64,000 bases of DNA, taken from the NCBI GenBank assembly GCA_949358305.1, contig OX442316.1, positions 14,508,001 to 14,572,000 on the forward strand, in the 5' to 3' direction. The notes below the pieces were generated by a model that saw only the letters and a program-made list of their open reading frames with translations, was not told the origin of the DNA and searched no databases. A program made the position numbers and the translations under genes. Positions 48,123 through 59,302 of this stretch are shown here, piece by piece. This stretch comes from Strigamia acuminata (lineage: Eukaryota; Arthropoda; Chilopoda; Geophilomorpha; Linotaeniidae). Within the stretch, counting starts at the first letter, position 1. Each line of letters opens with the position of its first letter.

Positions 48123-48954
48123 ATAATAATGGTCCCTTGTAGATGAGAGACTTTTAGTATTTTTTTGCAAAATAAATACTGAACTTAAAAACTTTCACAG
48201 AGAATATTTTTCAATTTTCTTTAAACCTGGTTGAATTCCAGAAGTTTGTGTAGTTTGGTATTTACTGTTAAATACACATTATAATAACTCACTCCTGCTA
48301 AGAACATTCCTAAAATTTCACTCCTTTCCTCATCAGACAAAATAAATTTTACAATTTTATTATGCAAATGAAAGAGCGTAATACAACAAATATAACCGCT
48401 TAAACAATCACCCACCCTAGACAATAGACTTATCCAATCACCCTTGTGGCAAAAATTGAAATTAATCATTTCAATTTCGGCAGCAAGCAGCACGCGACAA
48501 TTTTTATGGCCACGATTGTACATACAAGACATTACAAATATGTTCAAAATTCTCCCTGGGATAGAAGCTAACATCGAGTTTGAGATTCAGCTTACCGGTT
48601 ATTTCGTGTAGTTCAGCCATTTGCTGCTTCGACCAGGACTAACTAATGCTTCTAGTTGATCTACAGGGTGGAGTGTTCCGACTCCATTTTATTTTATCGT
48701 TATTTTGTGACGCCCCCCCCCCGCTAACACGAGCGCCCGCTAACACGAGCGCCCCCTGTCACGAGCGCCCCCTGTATTAATTCTTGTAATAAAACACTTA
48801 TGTTAATTTTCAACTTAACAATGGCTGCTTCTTGACCTTCGTCCAAATATACATCCATCTACATCTTTATATCAAACGACAGGAACACATTACAGGGTTT
48901 GAACAATTTGCCATTTGTTCGCAGAAATTACGTTACTTCAGGCGGCGGAAGTGA
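48123..48954. other. non-coding sequence between the minisatellite and an LRR scrap
   Basis: A minus-strand open frame at 48221-48574 (about 117 codons) is AT-biased and unfamiliar; I do not call it. From 48525 array blocks return, including a C-terminal LRR relic. At 48710-48780 a short GC-rich repeat of 'gctaacacgagcgcccc' type with a C-run interrupts them. Confidence 0.5.
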
Positions 48955-48959
48955 CTATT

Positions 48960-49104
48960 ATTAACACCCTGTTCTTTAGGTATTTGCTGCATTGGACGAG
49001 TATCGAAATGTTCTTTTTCGATATCAGAAACATACAAATTCATCCGGCCAACGAAAAATACACTCCACAACGATTTTTAAAGCCAAGTCTTCTAATTTCT
49101 CCAA
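48960..49104 (-). pseudogene. LRR-family relic: exon 1 fused to the end of exon 3
   Basis: On the minus strand, 49104-49046 matches the start of exon 1, with its start codon changed from ATG to TTG. It is joined directly to 49045-48960, which matches the last part of exon 3 (FDTRPMQQIPKEQGV-like). The whole middle of the gene has been deleted. The junction lies in 'ttcatccg', close to a sequence present at both original places. Confidence 0.8.
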
Positions 49105-49497
49105 ATTCGAATCTGCTTAATTTTTTTTTAGATATTTAGTAGTGAAATTTTATTTTGTTTTGGTTTGGTTTTATTTTGTGTCCACCTCAGTGGGTGGTGT
49201 TAACGGCTACAATGCTCACTAGGATATTTTCCAATTTATTTACTTTTGATGTTATGATAATTTTTAATAAATTACTACATTTTAGAGAACGATTTGTAGA
49301 ATAGTAACTGTAGCAACAGGTAAACAAATCACGAAATTGGAAATTAAAACAAATAAACGGACTAATAAAATATGTAAAAAATTCAATTTCATCATTCGTA
49401 GAGCATCAAGATGATGCAAAATTGATGCGATGCTGGGAATCTGATGGCGAGATTTTGTAAAACAATAGTGCAAAAACAATTTTTTTTAAAAAATTAT
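49105..49497. other. array intergenic sequence 3' of LRR copy D
   Basis: Standard 5' flank of the relic gene, then 'gtagcaacaggtaaacaaat', a degenerate version of a block present in every unit. AT-rich, no gene. Confidence 0.55.
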
Positions 49498-51377
49498 TTA
49501 TTCTCCCTCGTAATAATCTGAGTAATCTGAGTTATCTGAGTAATCTGAGTTACCTGAGTAATCTGAGTAATCCGAGTAATCCGAGGGAGGGTCGACAATT
49601 TCGATTTCAAGACTGAGCTTAATATTGAGTTCAGCAGCAATTTGGTGCGCGTGATGGCTGTCAAAATATTCATTAACATACAATTCCCCCCGTAACTCTA
49701 TCAGAGAAGGGATTCTCAAAAGATCTTCTATTCCAGACGAGCCCAACAAATTGCAGCGATAAATCTCCAAATGTTTCAGTTTATTCTTCGCCATCTTCTT
49801 GGCCATCTCGCTCGCAATTTTGTTGCTGAAAGTCACGCACTCTGCAAGTCTAAGTTTCTCGATGTTAGGAAACATATCTAATATCTCAAAAAAATAACCG
49901 CACGAAATCCAGGCATCGTGAGGATCGCTCAGGGAGAATTCCACTAAATTAGGAAAATACAAATTTTCCAAACAAAGTCGATTAGTCGGCAGACTTTCAT
50001 ACTCTTCGATTATGTCACAGTATAAATACACCCAAACGTCTAAAGTATTCAGCTCCTTAAACTTCGTCAAAGAGTACAGCATTTTTGGGGTGAAAACTTT
50101 CGCTGAGATTGTGATGGTGGAAACTTTAGGGCACGTGACCAGGCCGATGTCCATATTTAGCTCCTCTTCAGGGATAACAAATGCCAATTTTCTGATGTTG
50201 TATTGCTGTTGCAATTCGATTGGTGAAAGCTCGTTGAGCCACGAGGAATGGACACAATCAATGTCTTCAATTAATTTCATCGTCCTTAATACCAAGCAGT
50301 GCGAGTCCACCGAGACGTCCGAATTGCCCAGTTTCAGCACTCGCAACGAGTTTTTGGCTGTGGATTCTTCAGCACACAGTTGCTTGACACCGTCATCCGT
50401 GATGTTTTCGCCAGGATCGAACTCAACAAGTGACATTTTCCTTATGTAGAACATAAAGCCGTTTACAACTTTACACCCAGAAATATCGAGTTTCTGTAAA
50501 TTCGGCATGAGGTGGCATATTTGTTCGCTCATTCCCGCTGTTATGTGTAGATTCTCGTCATGCGGTATTTCGAACTCTGTCACATTCTGTGTTATACAAT
50601 TAGAATTATTAAAATAAATCTTTTTAGGAATGTCGCACACAGCAATTTATACACCAAACACCAAATCTCATTTTACCCATAAAATTTAGTGAGTTTATTT
50701 ATTCGCAAAAAATCACCAACTGTCCGTTAATGTCCGTATAAATTTCCGGAAATTTAACTAGTACATGAAAAATAGTAGATCTAAGGTTCAAGTGCTGTGT
50801 GAGGCTTTTTTTTTATACTTACTTTTAACTTGTGGCCACAAACTCTAAGTAAAAACTCTAGATCAAAATTAAACCGACGAAATTTCAACAGAAGTTGCTT
50901 CTGGTGTTCGTATACAAGTAGCGCGACTTGCTGCGCGTTTGGCCGGTACGGAAAATAAAAATAATTGAAACTATCGAGCATTTTATCACGAATAGTATGG
51001 GCTACATTAAAGCGTGAATATTATTGATAAGTATAAAATTAATTCACATATCCGGGTGTCACTTTAAGTGGCGTAGCAATCGGTTGATCCGGGCCCACGA
51101 GCTAAGGAGGCTTTGGAGGATGAAAAGCGGGTTTTTGTTAGGTGTTTTTTTTAATTTTTTTTTGTTATGATTTTGGAGGATGAAAAAATGCCCATCAATT
51201 CAACTTGCTCGCGGGCCCGTTGACGTTTTGCTGCGCCACTGCTCACTTACGTAGTTTTTCGAAGTAAGTGATTAATAGTCTTGTGGTTTTCATTTTATCG
51301 TCGAAAATTTCTTCATCCGGCCAACGAAAAATACATTCGAAAACGATTTTTAAAGCCAAGTCCTCTAATTTCTCCAT
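49498..51377 (-). CDS. tandem LRR-family protein, copy D (intact, long SDY tail)
   Basis: Exons 51377-51251, 51001-50823 and 50586-49498 give 464 residues. Exon 2 ends in the best donor of the family, AAA|GTAAGT, which fixes the exon 2 border in all copies. Exon 1 reads MEKLEDLALKIVFECIFRWPDEE. Exon 3 is closest to copy A (VWVYLYCDIIEEYES, NIEKLRLAECVTFSNKIASE). The C-terminus is a run of SDYSDYSDYSGNSDYSD type made by a 9-bp 'tcagattac'-like repeat. The acidic, tyrosine- and serine-rich tail is exclusive to this copy; copy A has a shorter acidic version. Confidence 0.8.
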
Positions 51378-52204
51378 ATTCGAATCTGCTTAATTTTGTT
51401 TAGATATTTAGTAGTGAAATTATAGTTTGTTTAGGTTTGGTTTCATCATCTCAATGTTAACAGCTAAAATGTACATGATATATGATAATTTTTCAATAAA
51501 CTACCTTTACTACATTTTTATGCCCGATTTATAGAATGCAATTCTAAATTCTCAACAATAGTCACTGAAGCAACAGATAAACAAACCACGAAAGGGTAAA
51601 TTAAAACAGTCAAAAATGTCAAAATTTAATTTTATTATTCCTCCCGCATCAAGAAAATGTAATGTTTATGCGATGCTGGGAATCTGGTGGCGAGATTTTG
51701 TAAAACCATAGTGTAAAGACAATTTTAATAAAACGTTTTATTCATTCTGTAGGATGTGCACACAAGACATTACAAATATTTTCAAAATTGTCCTTCATAA
51801 TTGAGATAAAAGCTAACATCGAGTTTGAGATTCAGCTTAATTCCGTGTAGTTCAGCCATTTGCTACTTCGACCAGGACTAACTAATGCTTCTAGTTGATC
51901 TACAGGGTTTGAACAATTTGCCATTTGTTTGCAGAAATTACGTTACTTCATACGACGAAAGTGACTCTTTTTACGTCACAATTAAAGAAATTCACTCATG
52001 GAAAGTGGCAACAGCTATTCTGCTTAATTAAAGTTCAGACGTGTTCATTTTGTGTTCATTCAGCATTGATGCGGTGCAGGGAAGCTGAAATGGAATTTGC
52101 AATAATGTAAAAACAATTGAAATAATTTTTTTTATTTATTTTGCAGTGAAAATGTGCGTGCAAGACATTGCAAAAATTGTCAAAGTTGCCCCTCATCTAA
52201 CTTG
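51378..52204. other. array intergenic sequence between copies D and E
   Basis: Holds the 5' flank of copy D, the 'cacaagacattacaaatattttcaaaattg' block with its C-terminal LRR relic (51755-51845), 'ccatttgcta(c)ttcgaccaggactaactaatgcttctagttgatctacag', and the 3' flank of copy E. No separate gene. Confidence 0.6.
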
Positions 52205-53956
52205 TTAGCTGAGATCGAGCTTTAAATCAACATCCTCTTCTTTAGCTATTTGTTGCATCAGTTGAGTATCGAAATGTTCTTTTTGTATATCAGTAAGATA
52301 CAAAAGCACCCGTAACTCAACTAGAGAAGGAATTTTCAAAAGATCTTCTATTCCAGACGGTCCTAAGAAATGATTGTGACGAATCTCCAAAAGTTTCAGA
52401 TTCTTTTTCGCCATCTTCTTGGCCAACTCGCTGGCATTTTTGTTGTTGAAAAAATCGCAAAACAAAAGTACAAGTTTATGGAGGTTGGGAAACATATCCA
52501 ATATTTCCAAGAAGAAACCGCTCGAAATCCAGACATTTACATAATCACTCAGGGTGAATTCCGTTAAATTAAGAAAATACAGGTTGCTCAAATAATGTAG
52601 ATCAGTCGGCCGACTTTCGATAATCACATCAAATTTTAAGAAACCCAACTCCTCAAATTTCGTCAAAGTGGCTAGCATTTTTCCAGTGAATAAAGCTGTC
52701 ACCTTGGTCTCATTCGTCGAAGCCATCACTACAATTTTGATGGTGGACACTTTAGGACAGGTGACCACGCCGATGTCCATACTCAGCTCGTCTGCAGGAA
52801 GGTGAAATGCCAATTTTCTGATGTTGTACTGTTGTTGCAATTCGATTGGTGAAAGCACGTTGAGCCACAAGGAATCGTAACAATCCAGGTCTTCAATTAA
52901 TTTCATCGTCCTCAGTACTAAACGGTACGAGTCCACTGAGACGTCCGATTCGCCCAGTTTCAGCACTCGCAACGTGTTTTTGACTGTGGATTCTCCAGCG
53001 CACAGTTGTTTGACTCCGTCATCCGTGATGTTTTTGCCAGGATCGAACTCAACAAGTGACATTTTCGCTATGTAGAACATAGCGCCGTTTACAACATCAC
53101 ACTTAGAAATATCGAGTTTTTGTAACTTCGGCATGACGTGGCACATTTGTTCGCCCAAGCTGGCTGTGATGAGTGAACTCTTATAAGGCATTTGAAGTTC
53201 TGTCATATTCTGTGTTATAAAATTAGAATTATTAAATTAAATCTTTTTCGGAATGCCGCACACAGCAATCTCTACACCAAGCACCATATCTCATTTTTCC
53301 CCATCAAGTTTAGTATGTTTATTTATTCCCAAAAAAATCACCAACTTCCAGTGTAAATTTCCGGAAATTTAATGAGTACATGAAAAATAGAAGATCCAAG
53401 GTGCAAGTGCTGTGTGCGGATTTCTTTTTATACCCACTTTTAACTTGTCGCCACAAACTGCAAGTAGAAACTGTAGATCAAATAATCTACAAAATATCAA
53501 CTCAAGTTTCTTCCGGTCTTCGTGTAGAAGTAATGCGACATGCTGCGCCTTTAGCAATTTGCAACTACCGGCATCTAGCATTTTATCACGAATTTTATGG
53601 GCTACATCAGATCGTGAATATTATTGATAAGTATAAAATTAATTCAAACGTCCTTGTGTTGCTTTAAGTGGCGTAGCAATCGGTTGACACGGGCCCACGA
53701 GCTTAGGGGCCCTTGGAGGATGGAAAGCGGCTTTTTGTTAGGTATTTTTTTTTCTTTTGGATTTTGGAGGATGAAAAAATGCCCTTGTACGCGGGCTCGT
53801 TGACGTTTGCTATGCCACTGGCCACTTACGTAGTTTGTCGAAATAAGTGATTAATAGTCTTGTGGTTTTCATTTTATCGTCGAAACTTTCTTCATCCGGC
53901 CAACGAAAAATACAGTCGAAAACGATGTTTAAAGCCAAGTCCTCTAATTTCTCCAT
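52205..53956 (-). CDS. tandem LRR-family protein, copy E (intact)
   Basis: Exons 53956-53830, 53601-53438 and 53209-52205 give 431 residues. Exon 2 is 15 nt shorter than in the other copies (DAGSCKLLKAQH in place of the proline/tyrosine segment) but keeps the frame. Exon 3 starts NMTELQMPYKSS and carries an extra stretch VMASTNETKVTALFTGKML. The rest follows the family: MPKLQKLDISKCDVV, NTLRVLKLGESDVSVDSY and LKLLEIRHNHFLGPSGIEDLLKIPSLVELR. It lacks an acidic tail and ends EEDVDLKLDLS. Confidence 0.78.
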
Positions 53957-54758
53957 ATTCGAATCTGCTTAATTTTTTTTTTAGATATTTAGTAGTGAAA
54001 TTGTAGTTTGTTTTGGTTTGGTTTCATTTTGAAATTTACCTCAATGTTAACGGCTAAAATGAATATGATATACCTATTTAAAACCTTTACTACTTTTGAT
54101 ACTTTTTCAATAAACTACTATATTTTACAGAATGCAATGCTAAATTCTCAACAATAGTCACTGCAGCAACAGATAAACAAACCAGGAAGATGAAATGGTA
54201 AATTAAAACAATAAACAATGTCAAAAATTCGTTATTTCTACCGCATCAAGAAATTGTAATATTCATGCGATGCTGGGAATCTGGTGGCGAGATTTTGTAA
54301 ACCAATAGTGTAAGAACAACTTTAATAAAACTTTCTATTCATTCTGTAGGGTGTGCATACAAGACGTTACAAATATTTTCAAAATTCTCCCTTTTGATTG
54401 AGATAGAAGCTAACTTCGAGTTTGAGATTCAGCTTAATTATTCAGCCATTTGCTGCTTCGACCAGGACTAACCAGATTCAGATCGACTTTGATGACATCT
54501 TTTAAGTCAGGAAATAAAAATGTAACCACTCTTATTTCTAGCCAGAAAACATCGCAAACACTTGATATTATTTTAGGGCTGTTTTTCAGCCATTTTGACG
54601 TATAGTTTAACTTGCTGCTTTTCGACCATTTGTCGGTCTAGTTATTGTATAAATTGATCCACGATTAAATTGTTCATGTTTTGATAAAACCTGAGGACTC
54701 TTTATTTCACTTTATCTCACTTTTACGCAGTTCACTATTTTTAGCATTGTTAAATCTA
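53957..54758. other. array intergenic sequence between copies E and F
   Basis: Usual blocks with a C-terminal LRR relic at about 54350-54440. At about 54470 the sequence changes to a block ('cagattcagatcgactttgatgacatc...') seen otherwise only 3' of copy G (from 59028), which marks the left end of the F/G duplicated segment. Confidence 0.6.
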
Positions 54759-57231
54759 TCACCAGTCGCAATCGTCACACGAGGTCAAGCTGATATTGAG
54801 TTTTAAGTTAACACCCTGATCTTTAGCTATTTGTTGCATCAGTTGAGTATCGAAATGTTCTTTTTGGATATCAGTAAGACATAAATTCACCTCTAACTCA
54901 ATCAGAGAAGGAATTTTCAAAAGGTCTTCTATTCCAGACGGTCCTAACAAACGGTTGTGACCAATATTCAAATGTCTCAGTTGCTTCTTCGCCATATAAC
55001 TGGCCAATGCGCTGGCACGTTCGTTGCCGAAAGCTTCCCAATAATTAAGTGTAAGTTTCTGGAGGTTGGGAAACACATCTAATGTTTTGAAGAAGAAACC
55101 GAACCTAATCAAGATATCTTGATAATCAGTCAGGGTGAATTCTGTCATATTAAGAAAACATAGATTGCTGAAATTATATGAATCAGTCGGATTGTAACAA
55201 GACACGTGCAAGTCCAAGATGCTCAACTCCGGAAACTTATTCAAATCATACAGAATGTTTCTCCTGAAATAGTGTGAGATTTTGATGGTGGACACTTTAG
55301 GACAGGTGACCACGCCGACTTCCATACTCGACTCGTCTTGAGGAAGAGTAAATTCCAATTTTCTGATGTTGTATTGTTGTTGCATTTCGATTGGTGAAAG
55401 CTTGCTGAGCCACAATTCATCCTGGCAATCCAGGTCTTCGATTAATTTCATCGTGCGCAATACCAAGCGATATGAGTCCGCCGAGACGTCCGTATACCGC
55501 AGTCTCAGCACTCGCAACGAGTTTTTGGCTGTGGATTCTTCAGCACACAGTTGTTTGAATCCGGCATCAGTGATGCTTCGTCCAGGATCAAACTCAACTA
55601 GTGGTAGAGTGGCAATGTACAACATAGTGCCGCCTACAATATCACACCCAGCAAGATCTAGTTTCTGTAAATTCGGCATGGCCTGGCACATTTGTTCGTT
55701 CGTGCTCTCTGTAAGCAGGGTCCCATAAGGGGGGTATGTTCTAATCGCGTAATTATAGACATTCGGCATTCGTAACTCTGTCACATTCTGTGTTATACAA
55801 TTAGAATTATTAAAATAAATCTATTTAGGAATGTCGCACACTGCAATGTAAACACCATATCTGGTGTTCAATTTCAAATTGTGAAAAACCGATTATAAAA
55901 TTGGTTTTTAACTTTGAACGAATTAAAAACCGATTCTATAATCAAGTTTTTGATTATCATGAGCATGCGCAGTGATGACTTAAGTGTCCTGGAATGAAGT
56001 TCTCTTGATCCCAGAACTAGTTATGAACAGAAAAATATAGGTTTATTTAAATTAATATTATTGTTATTATTTATTTAAGAACGTGGAATCGGCCGCATTA
56101 GATCGCACAAATGTGGCCGAACACCCGCCGCATTCGGTGGGGCAAATGTGCCCAAATATCGGCCGCATTCGGTGGGGCAAATGCGCCCAAATATCGGCCG
56201 CATTCGGTGGGGAAAATGCGCCCAAACACACGCCGCATTTGTGTGATCGAATGCGGCGGGTGTTTGGCCGATTCCCCGTTCTTAAATTAATAATAATAAT
56301 GACAATAATTTAAATAAACTTACATTTTTGTATGTGCTTCCACCACCGATCTATTCAGTTACAAAATGGCCGCCAGAAAAACGAGTCAAAATCGAGTCAA
56401 AATCCAAAGAATCCACTCCACACGTGGATTATGAGAATCGGTTTTTCGAAAATCCGATTCTCTAAAATATGACGCGTTTTGCATCACTTCCGGTAGTGAA
56501 AATCCAGATAATCGAGAGAATCGGATTATCAGTTTGAAATTGAACGCGCCTATTTTTTCCCCATCAAATTTTGTATGTTTATTTATTTCCAAAAAAATCA
56601 CCAACTACCGGTGTAAATTTCAGAATATTGAGCGAGTACATGAAAAATAGAAGATCCAAAGTTCAAATGCTGTGTGCGGATTTCTTTTTATACTCACTTT
56701 TAACTTGTCGCCACAAACTGCAAGTAGAAACTGTAGATCAAAATTATATTTACAAAATTTCAACAGAAGTTGCTTCTGGTCTTCGTGCACTAGAAGTGCG
56801 ACGTGCCGCGCATTTGGATAGGGCGGACGAGGAAGCAACTTGAAACTATTGAACATTTTATCACGAATAGAATGGGCTACATCAGACCGTGAAAATTATT
56901 GATAAGTATACAATTAATTCACACATCCGGGTGTCACTTTAAGCGGCGTAGCAATCGGTTTATCCGGGCCCACGAGCTTAGGGGCCCTTGGAGGATGGAA
57001 AGCAGCTTTTTGTTAGATGTTTTTTTATAGGATTTTGGAGGATGAAAAAAGCCCATCAATCCAATTTGCACGCGGACCCGTTCGCGTTTTGCTGCGCCAC
57101 TTACATAATTTATCGAAGTAAGTGATTAATAGTCTTGTGGTTTTCATTTTATCGTCGTAATTTTCTTCATCCGGCCAACGAAAAATACAGACAAAAACGG
57201 CTTTTAAAGCCATGTCTTCTAATTTCTCCAT
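54759..57231 (-). CDS. tandem LRR-family protein, copy F (intact)
   Basis: Exons 57231-57105, 56876-56698 and 55787-54759 give 444 residues. Exon 1 ends TTAT|GTAAGT, a variant shared in kind with copy G. Exon 3 opens NVTELRMPNVYNYAIRTYPP, an insertion found only in F and G, and runs through MPNLQKLDLAGCDIV to LRHLNIGHNRLLGPSGIEDLLKIPSLIELE, ending with a Cys/Asp tail (TSCDDCDW). Intron 2 is 910 bp rather than about 225 bp because a 688-bp inverted-repeat element lies in it. Copies F and G are sisters from a duplication of at least 3.3 kb. Confidence 0.8.
55863..56550. mobile_element. 688-bp non-autonomous element in intron 2 of copy F, with a nested palindrome
   Basis: Outer ends share TTCAATTTCAAA (GGTGTTCAATTTCAAATTG left; GGCGCGTTCAATTTCAAACTG as reverse complement of the right). 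Copy G lacks this segment at the same place, and intron lengths agree with its removal. Inside, 56041-56085 and 56277-56321 are inverted copies of an AT-rich arm ('gtttatttaaattaat...aagaacg'). Between them lie three units of about 35 bp, 'cggccgcattcggtggggcaaatgcgcccaaatat'. No target duplication is obvious and no coding capacity exists. Confidence 0.7.
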
Positions 57232-57809
57232 ATTCGAATCTGGATTTAGAAATTTTAGACATTTGGTAAAAATGATTGGTTTGGTTTCATTTTGTTTGGT
57301 GTATACCTGAAACTTGACGGCTACAATAAATGAATTTGATTTTCTATACTTTTAGAGAATTTCTTTCTCTATTATAATCGATTCGTTAATTTGGACAATA
57401 TTCAAAAAACCTCGTTCGACGTTCTGCGAATAAACAGCGGCTCACCATGACTACAGGATTTGCCATTTGTCTGTAGAATGACGCTAATTTCGAGTCATTT
57501 CGGCCATAGGTGGTGCGACAACTACAAGACAAATTAAATGTTTTAGTTCTCTGTTTAATCGACTCAGCTGTAGGAGAGGGATCTCGCTTACTTCACTTAC
57601 TTTTATTCATTTAAATGTTTATTTAAATATTTGAATGCACCTAATGTTATTTGTGAAAATTGATTGAAATATTTTTTAAATTAAGATACGTACTGTCTTC
57701 CATGGCCTGTGAAAACAAAATAATATGTGTTGCGTAGTTTAAATGATTGTGAACAAATTTATTTTACATCCTGTCCTTATAATAAAAGTTTTGACCAAAG
57801 TTTATATCA
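57232..57809. other. 5' flank of LRR copy F
   Basis: Closely matches 61614-62205 upstream of copy G over its whole length ('aaacctcgttcgacgttctgcgaa', 'cggccataggtggtgcgaca', 'ctgtaggagagggatctcgc', 'gcacctaatgttatttgtgaaaa'), ending at the tRNA-Gly relic as the other ends at an intact tRNA-Gly. Confidence 0.7.
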
Positions 57810-57880
57810 GCATCGGTGGTTCAGTGGTAGAATGCTCGCCTGCCACGCGGGTAGCCCGTATTCTTGTATTCAGGGATTGG
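57810..57880 (+). pseudogene. tRNA-Gly(GCC) pseudogene
   Basis: The first 42 bases match the intact tRNA-Gly genes at 61097 and 62206 exactly, through the anticodon stem. The T arm and acceptor 3' strand are then replaced by unrelated sequence ('gtagcccgtattcttgtattcagg'), so no cloverleaf can form and the B box is lost. Confidence 0.88.
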
Positions 57881-59302
57881 AAGGATTCTGGTGATCAGTG
57901 TCCCTATGGAGCAATGGTCTCCAATAATCCTACCAAGAGTATATATTGCCTTGCAACAGAAAGTCAAGTGCTCTTGTTTTGTTATTTGATTTTTGTACTT
58001 ACTTGAGCATCCTTTCTATGCTTCGCTTCAAGCCAACATTCCGTCGTTGAAATGCCTTGAGTTACTCTCGGTGTTTAGTGTCCCACTCCGAGTCACTCGT
58101 TTGGGCACATCCCTCCGCTTCATGCCAACATTCCGTTGTAGAAATGCCTCGATTTAATTCAACATTTTGTAACCTAGATTGGATTAAATTCCCGGTTGCG
58201 TTTCCTCCTGTTCATCACCTAGATTGGATTAAATTCCCAGTCATGACTCAAAACCCTTCCATTTGAGAAATATTTAGATTCAGTTCTGGTGTGTTTGTAG
58301 AATCGGATTGTATGGATGGAGTCAAGAAGTGTGTCCAGTTTGTGGCATGGTATTTGCATAAGTGCTTTATTAACATAAAAGTGCAGGTGGCGCTGCACGC
58401 GATCTCGTGACGTCGCGGGAACGCGACGTGCGTCACAAAATAACAATGAACAAACGAAAGAATTGGAGTGACGAACACTCTAAGTTCGATATTGGAATGA
58501 TGGAACATCTTGAACACAGTTCGATGTTGATTGCACTTTGGGGCAATAAATAGCTCGGCGCTATTGTTAATGTAAACATGTAAACATTTGACAGTCAAGT
58601 TGTAAAACAATTTGACTAGACAAATTCCATCAAGTTTCATGACCAACTTTTACATTGTAAATTTGACATGATTCCGAAGGGTACAGTGAATTCCCGAACC
58701 AGTTTGTATCTATCTACAACTTGAAGATACAAGTTATAAATCCAGAATACAGAAACCCGAATCTAGAACTCATAAATTGTTTACCAATTATGAGTTGAGT
58801 AACTATTGAAGAATTATCACGGAAACAGAAGTTGATTTTATACAGTATATGATAAATTAAATACAGTTTATTCATATACTAGTATAAATAATCAGTCACA
58901 ACCACAAGCACCATTGTTTTACATCTACTTACAATTATGTCATTTATTGACATAATCGCAAATAGCGCACATCTCGGATAATCGTCGTTGCTAATCGTTA
59001 CAATTCCCAGAACCAATTGGAACCAGATTCAGACCGACTTTGATGACATCTTTTAAGTCAGTAAATAAGAATGTAACCACTCTTATTTCTAGACAGAAAA
59101 CATCGCAAACACTTGATATTATTTTACGGCTGTTTTTCAGCCATTTTGACGTATAGTTTAACTTTTCGACCATTTGTCGGTCTAGTTATTGTATAAATTG
59201 ATCCACGATTAAATTGTTCATGTTTTGATAAAACCTGAAGACTCTTTATTTCAGTTTATCTCACTCTTACACAGTTCACTATTTTTAGCATTATTAAATC
59301 TA
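57881..59302. other. spacer between LRR copies F and G
   Basis: 57881-58990 is not found elsewhere in the window. It includes two imperfect repeats, 'gccaacattccgt(c/t)gt(t/a)gaaatgcct' (58032, 58122) and 'cctagattggattaaattccc' (58174, 58218), and a GC-richer stretch 58380-58440. From 59028 the F/G duplicated block starts ('cagattcagaccgactttgatgacatc'). No gene is supported; minus-strand open frames of 75-132 codons at 58219-58646 have no recognisable features. Confidence 0.5.

Noticed and set aside
47694-48170. Open frames of 130-150 codons on both strands with 7-residue periodic peptides
   Set aside because: They result from a 21-bp repeat whose length is a multiple of three. No start context, splice sites or non-repeat sequence.
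48221-48574. 117-codon minus-strand frame in the LRR array
   Set aside because: Unfamiliar, AT-biased, and not present in the other array units; insufficient support for a gene.
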